From the NCBI GenBank assembly GCA_022865725.1, contig JALHTP010000212.1, positions 1-15,231 of the forward strand: 15,231 bases of DNA. The letters run 5' to 3'. This DNA is from Methyloceanibacter sp. (GTDB lineage Bacteria; Pseudomonadota; Alphaproteobacteria; Rhizobiales; Methyloligellaceae). Below are positions 13,278 to 15,231 of the stretch, piece by piece. The notes under the pieces were generated by a model. That model was not told the DNA's origin, did no database searches, and saw only the letters and a program-made list of their open reading frames with translations. The translations under genes were made by a program, and so were the position numbers. Numbering within the stretch: the first letter of the stretch is position 1; the number at the start of each line of letters is the position of its first letter.

Positions 13278-13355
13278 GGCGGTATTCCGATCCTTCATTG
13301 CCCTTGCTCGCTCAGCGCTTCCCCGCGACGCGCCTTTTTGAGCTCTTTCTAACGA

Positions 13356-14651
13356 TCAAAAATTTTCCCTTATCCACTCGCCGACCTTGGCGAAATAGCC
13401 GGTGCCGGTCCGCAGGAAGCGCTGCTCCATGCGGCCCGAAAGCCTGTCGTCGCCGCGGGCCCAATGCAGAAGCAGGCCGATCGCGGCGGAGAAATCGGGC
13501 GCGGCCGCCACGGCAGGCAGTCCGCTCATCGACCTCGGACGGCCAAGCCGCACGGGCCTGCCGAACATATTGGCGGCAAGCTCGGGCAGGCCGGTGAGCT
13601 GGCTGCCACCGCCGGTCAGCACCAAATGCTGGGTGACCTCGGCCGCCAGCCCGGCCGCCGCAAGCCGCCGCCGCATCAGGTCGAGAATCTCCTCGATGCG
13701 CGGGCGGATGATCGAGGCGAGCTGCGCCTTGGTGATCTGGTTCAGGCTCGGCTGCGGCATGCCGCTGACCGCCGGGTAGGTGATGATCTCGCGCTCATCG
13801 GAGAGCGTCGCAAAGGCACTGCCATGCAGCGTCTTGAGCCGCTCGGCGTAATCGAGGGGGGCGCTCAGGGTGCGGGCGATGTCGGTGGTGATGCCGTTGC
13901 CGCCGAGCGCAATCGCGTCGGCATGAATGAAATGCCCGTCCACGAACACCGAGAGCGTGGTGGTGCCGGCGCCGAAATCGACACAGGCCACGCCGAGCTT
14001 GGCCTCGTCTGGCGTGATCACCGCAAGCGCGCTCGCGCAAGGCGCGGCGACCAGGCTCGCCACCCCGAGATGGCACCGCTCGACGCAGAGCATCACGTTG
14101 CGCATCGCCACCTCGTCGGCGGTGACCGCATGCAGGTCGACGGCAAGCCGCTCGCCGCACATGCCTTGCGGCTCGCTGATGCCGCCATTCTCGTCGATGC
14201 GGTAGCTCAGAGGCAGCGCGTGCAGCACGTTCCGTTTGTCGCGTCCGGCATATTGGCGGCCGCCGGCGAGGAGCCGCATGACGTCTTCTTCGCGCACGGC
14301 GCCCGAGGGGAGCGCCACGCTCGCCGAGAAGCTCTCGCTTTTCAGCCGTCCGCAGGTGACCGACACATGCACGTCCTCGACGGTGACGCCGGCCATGCGC
14401 TCGGCGGCATCCACCGCCGAGCGGATGCAATGCTCGGCGCTGTCGAGATGGGCTATCATGCCCGCCTTGAGGCCCTCGGCGCGCGTATGGTCGAACCCCA
14501 GCACCTCGAACTGCATTGCGTCGCCCTTGCCCTCGAACCAATCGGGCGCGGGGGACGTCTTGGCGATCAGGCAGCAGATCTTGCTCGTGCCTACGTCGAG
14601 CGCGGTCACGATGCGCTGGCGCTTGCTTCTTATTGTGGTCGTGTAACCCAT
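13356..14651 (-). CDS. ftsA: Cell division protein FtsA
   Basis: The 431-residue actin-like ATPase tethers FtsZ filaments to the inner membrane and signals to the later divisome. Nucleotide-binding motifs are phosphate 1 DVGTSKI (19-25), phosphate 2 DFGAGTTTLSVF (225-236) and the adenosine motif LVLTGGGSQLTG (343-354). The FtsA-specific 1C domain falls at about 90-175 (DVHVSVTCGRLKSES begins it). The C-terminus, GYFAKVGEWIRENF (418-431), is an amphipathic helix of the membrane-targeting type. I chose the ATG at 14651 because GAGGG lies eight bases upstream and the conserved fold starts soon after. Extending the frame to 14885 would overlap ftsQ with unrelated sequence. The start lies 25 bp after the ftsQ stop, and the order ftsQ-ftsA-ftsZ is the standard dcw order. 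Confidence 0.96.
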   Translation of the reverse strand: MGYTTTIRSKRQRIVTALDVGTSKICCLIAKTSPAPDWFEGKGDAMQFEVLGFDHTRAEGLKAGMIAHLDSAEHCIRSAVDAAERMAGVTVEDVHVSVTCGRLKSESFSASVALPSGAVREEDVMRLLAGGRQYAGRDKRNVLHALPLSYRIDENGGISEPQGMCGERLAVDLHAVTADEVAMRNVMLCVERCHLGVASLVAAPCASALAVITPDEAKLGVACVDFGAGTTTLSVFVDGHFIHADAIALGGNGITTDIARTLSAPLDYAERLKTLHGSAFATLSDEREIITYPAVSGMPQPSLNQITKAQLASIIRPRIEEILDLMRRRLAAAGLAAEVTQHLVLTGGGSQLTGLPELAANMFGRPVRLGRPRSMSGLPAVAAAPDFSAAIGLLLHWARGDDRLSGRMEQRFLRTGTGYFAKVGEWIRENF

Positions 14652-14676
14652 CCCCCTGCCCTCAAATCCCGTCTTC

Positions 14677-15231
14677 TCAAGTCTTTCCTTTGATCGGTGC
14701 AATCCTGGTGCTCGCCGTCGGCACCTCGGCCTGCGGCGTCCCGCCGGACGGGGCCGCAGAAGCCGTCTCGCGCAAGCGCACGGTGACCCGGTCGAGGAGA
14801 CGAAGATCGACGGCGGCGATGTCCCGCTTGAGCAGCCCCCGCTCCTGATCGACCTTGGCGAGCGAAGCGAGCGCCTCGGCGACATTGTCGTCGGGCAGTA
14901 TGATCTCGATCCCCGAAGCGAGCTTCAGCGTCCAGCGCCGGTCGCCGACCCGAATCGCCGCAACCATCGTCTGCTTGAGATCGCCATAAGGGATCATCTG
15001 GTCGATGAGCAAAGCGGCGCCCGTTCCGGCCCCCTCGCCCACCACCAAGGGAAGGCTCGCATAGGCTTCGCGCAAGGCCGGGGCGAGCACGATGCCCTCG
15101 GCGTCGACCACATAGGTCTGCCCTTTGTTCTGCCAGATGGCGTAAGGCGTCCGCTCCTCGACGACCACCTGGAGGGTCGAGGGCAGGAGCCGCATGACTT
15201 GCGCGTGCCTGATCCATGGCACCGCTTCGAG
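14677..15231 (-). CDS. ftsQ: Cell division protein FtsQ, C-terminal part
   Basis: This is the last 184 residues of FtsQ; the cytoplasmic tail, membrane helix and most of the POTRA domain lie beyond the right edge. The visible part opens LEAVPWIRHAQVMRLLP and continues with TLQVVVEERTPYAIWQ, which is the family's characteristic junction between POTRA and beta domains. The periplasmic beta domain follows (YVVDAEGIVL, LPLVVGEGA, WTLKLASGIEIILP). The Pro/Ala/Thr-rich C-terminus ends at the TGA at 14677-14679. FtsQ is a bitopic inner-membrane protein that links early and late division proteins through FtsB and FtsL. The frame is open to the window edge, so an internal GTG or ATG should not be taken as the start. 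Confidence 0.9.
   Translation of the reverse strand, partial: LEAVPWIRHAQVMRLLPSTLQVVVEERTPYAIWQNKGQTYVVDAEGIVLAPALREAYASLPLVVGEGAGTGAALLIDQMIPYGDLKQTMVAAIRVGDRRWTLKLASGIEIILPDDNVAEALASLAKVDQERGLLKRDIAAVDLRLLDRVTVRLRETASAAPSGGTPQAEVPTASTRIAPIKGKT

Noticed and set aside
11625..13352. 575-codon open frame on the plus strand opposite ftsZ
   Set aside because: It has the same antisense-frame geometry in GC-rich DNA, is His/Asp/Gly rich with no motif, and lies opposite a complete FtsZ.
13464..14693. 409-codon open frame on the plus strand opposite ftsA
   Set aside because: It is an antisense shadow of a complete FtsA with no recognisable domain.
14652..14885. 78-codon upstream extension of ftsA
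   Set aside because: It lies inside ftsQ in another frame, is Arg/Ser/Pro rich, and precedes a well-placed GAGGG and ATG at 14651.

Overview
The window is high-GC DNA from an alphaproteobacterium, most likely of the Hyphomicrobiales/Rhizobiales. This rests on the tail of a division and cell-wall (dcw) cluster in the order ftsQ-ftsA-ftsZ-lpxC-bamD-recN-ligA, an FtsZ that begins MTINL and has a long linker, the alphaproteobacterial form of PrmA, and strongly GC-ending codons. The genus cannot be named from sequence reading alone. Most of the window is housekeeping DNA.

Left arm (about 1-4562, + strand). After a possible 3' end of an upstream gene (1-96) comes a compact run of four genes. They are a DUF3754/TMEM143-like membrane protein (182-1564), the ribosomal protein L11 methyltransferase PrmA (1561-2457, 4-bp overlap), a long-form Xaa-Pro aminopeptidase (2491-4308), and a three-helix SemiSWEET sugar transporter (4308-4562, 1-bp overlap). 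The spacing suggests one transcript with translational coupling at two junctions.

Middle (4577-5275, - strand). A small type II toxin-antitoxin operon, with a ribbon-helix-helix antitoxin and a PIN-domain toxin, sits where the two arms converge. Its GC is visibly lower than its neighbours (67 of 120 bases by hand count at 4741-4860, against 70-75% in nearby housekeeping lines). Its promoter is unusually legible: TTGACA, a 17-bp spacer built from tandem GTGTTTTC octamers, TAGATT, and the ATG six bases later. This predicts a leaderless mRNA, and the -35 box covers the ligA stop codon.

Right arm (5272-15231, - strand, read right to left). This is the end of ftsQ (cut by the window edge), ftsA, ftsZ, lpxC, bamD, recN and ligA. 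FtsQ, FtsA and FtsZ build the division ring. LpxC commits precursor to lipid A, and BamD assembles outer-membrane proteins. RecN and LigA repair DNA and seal nicks. Two gaps break this run. The 302-bp ftsZ-lpxC gap contains an AT-rich stretch (52 of 120 G+C at 11401-11520), an 11-bp-period direct repeat and nested inverted repeats that could fold in an lpxC leader. The 266-bp lpxC-bamD gap is crowded with perfect inverted repeats, including a 10-bp stem.

I saw no tRNA, rRNA, CRISPR array, insertion sequence or phage gene. No clearly new multi-gene system is present. The most interesting items are the toxin-antitoxin promoter, the lpxC leader, the hairpin-dense lpxC-bamD gap, and the coupling of an uncharacterised DUF3754 protein to prmA.
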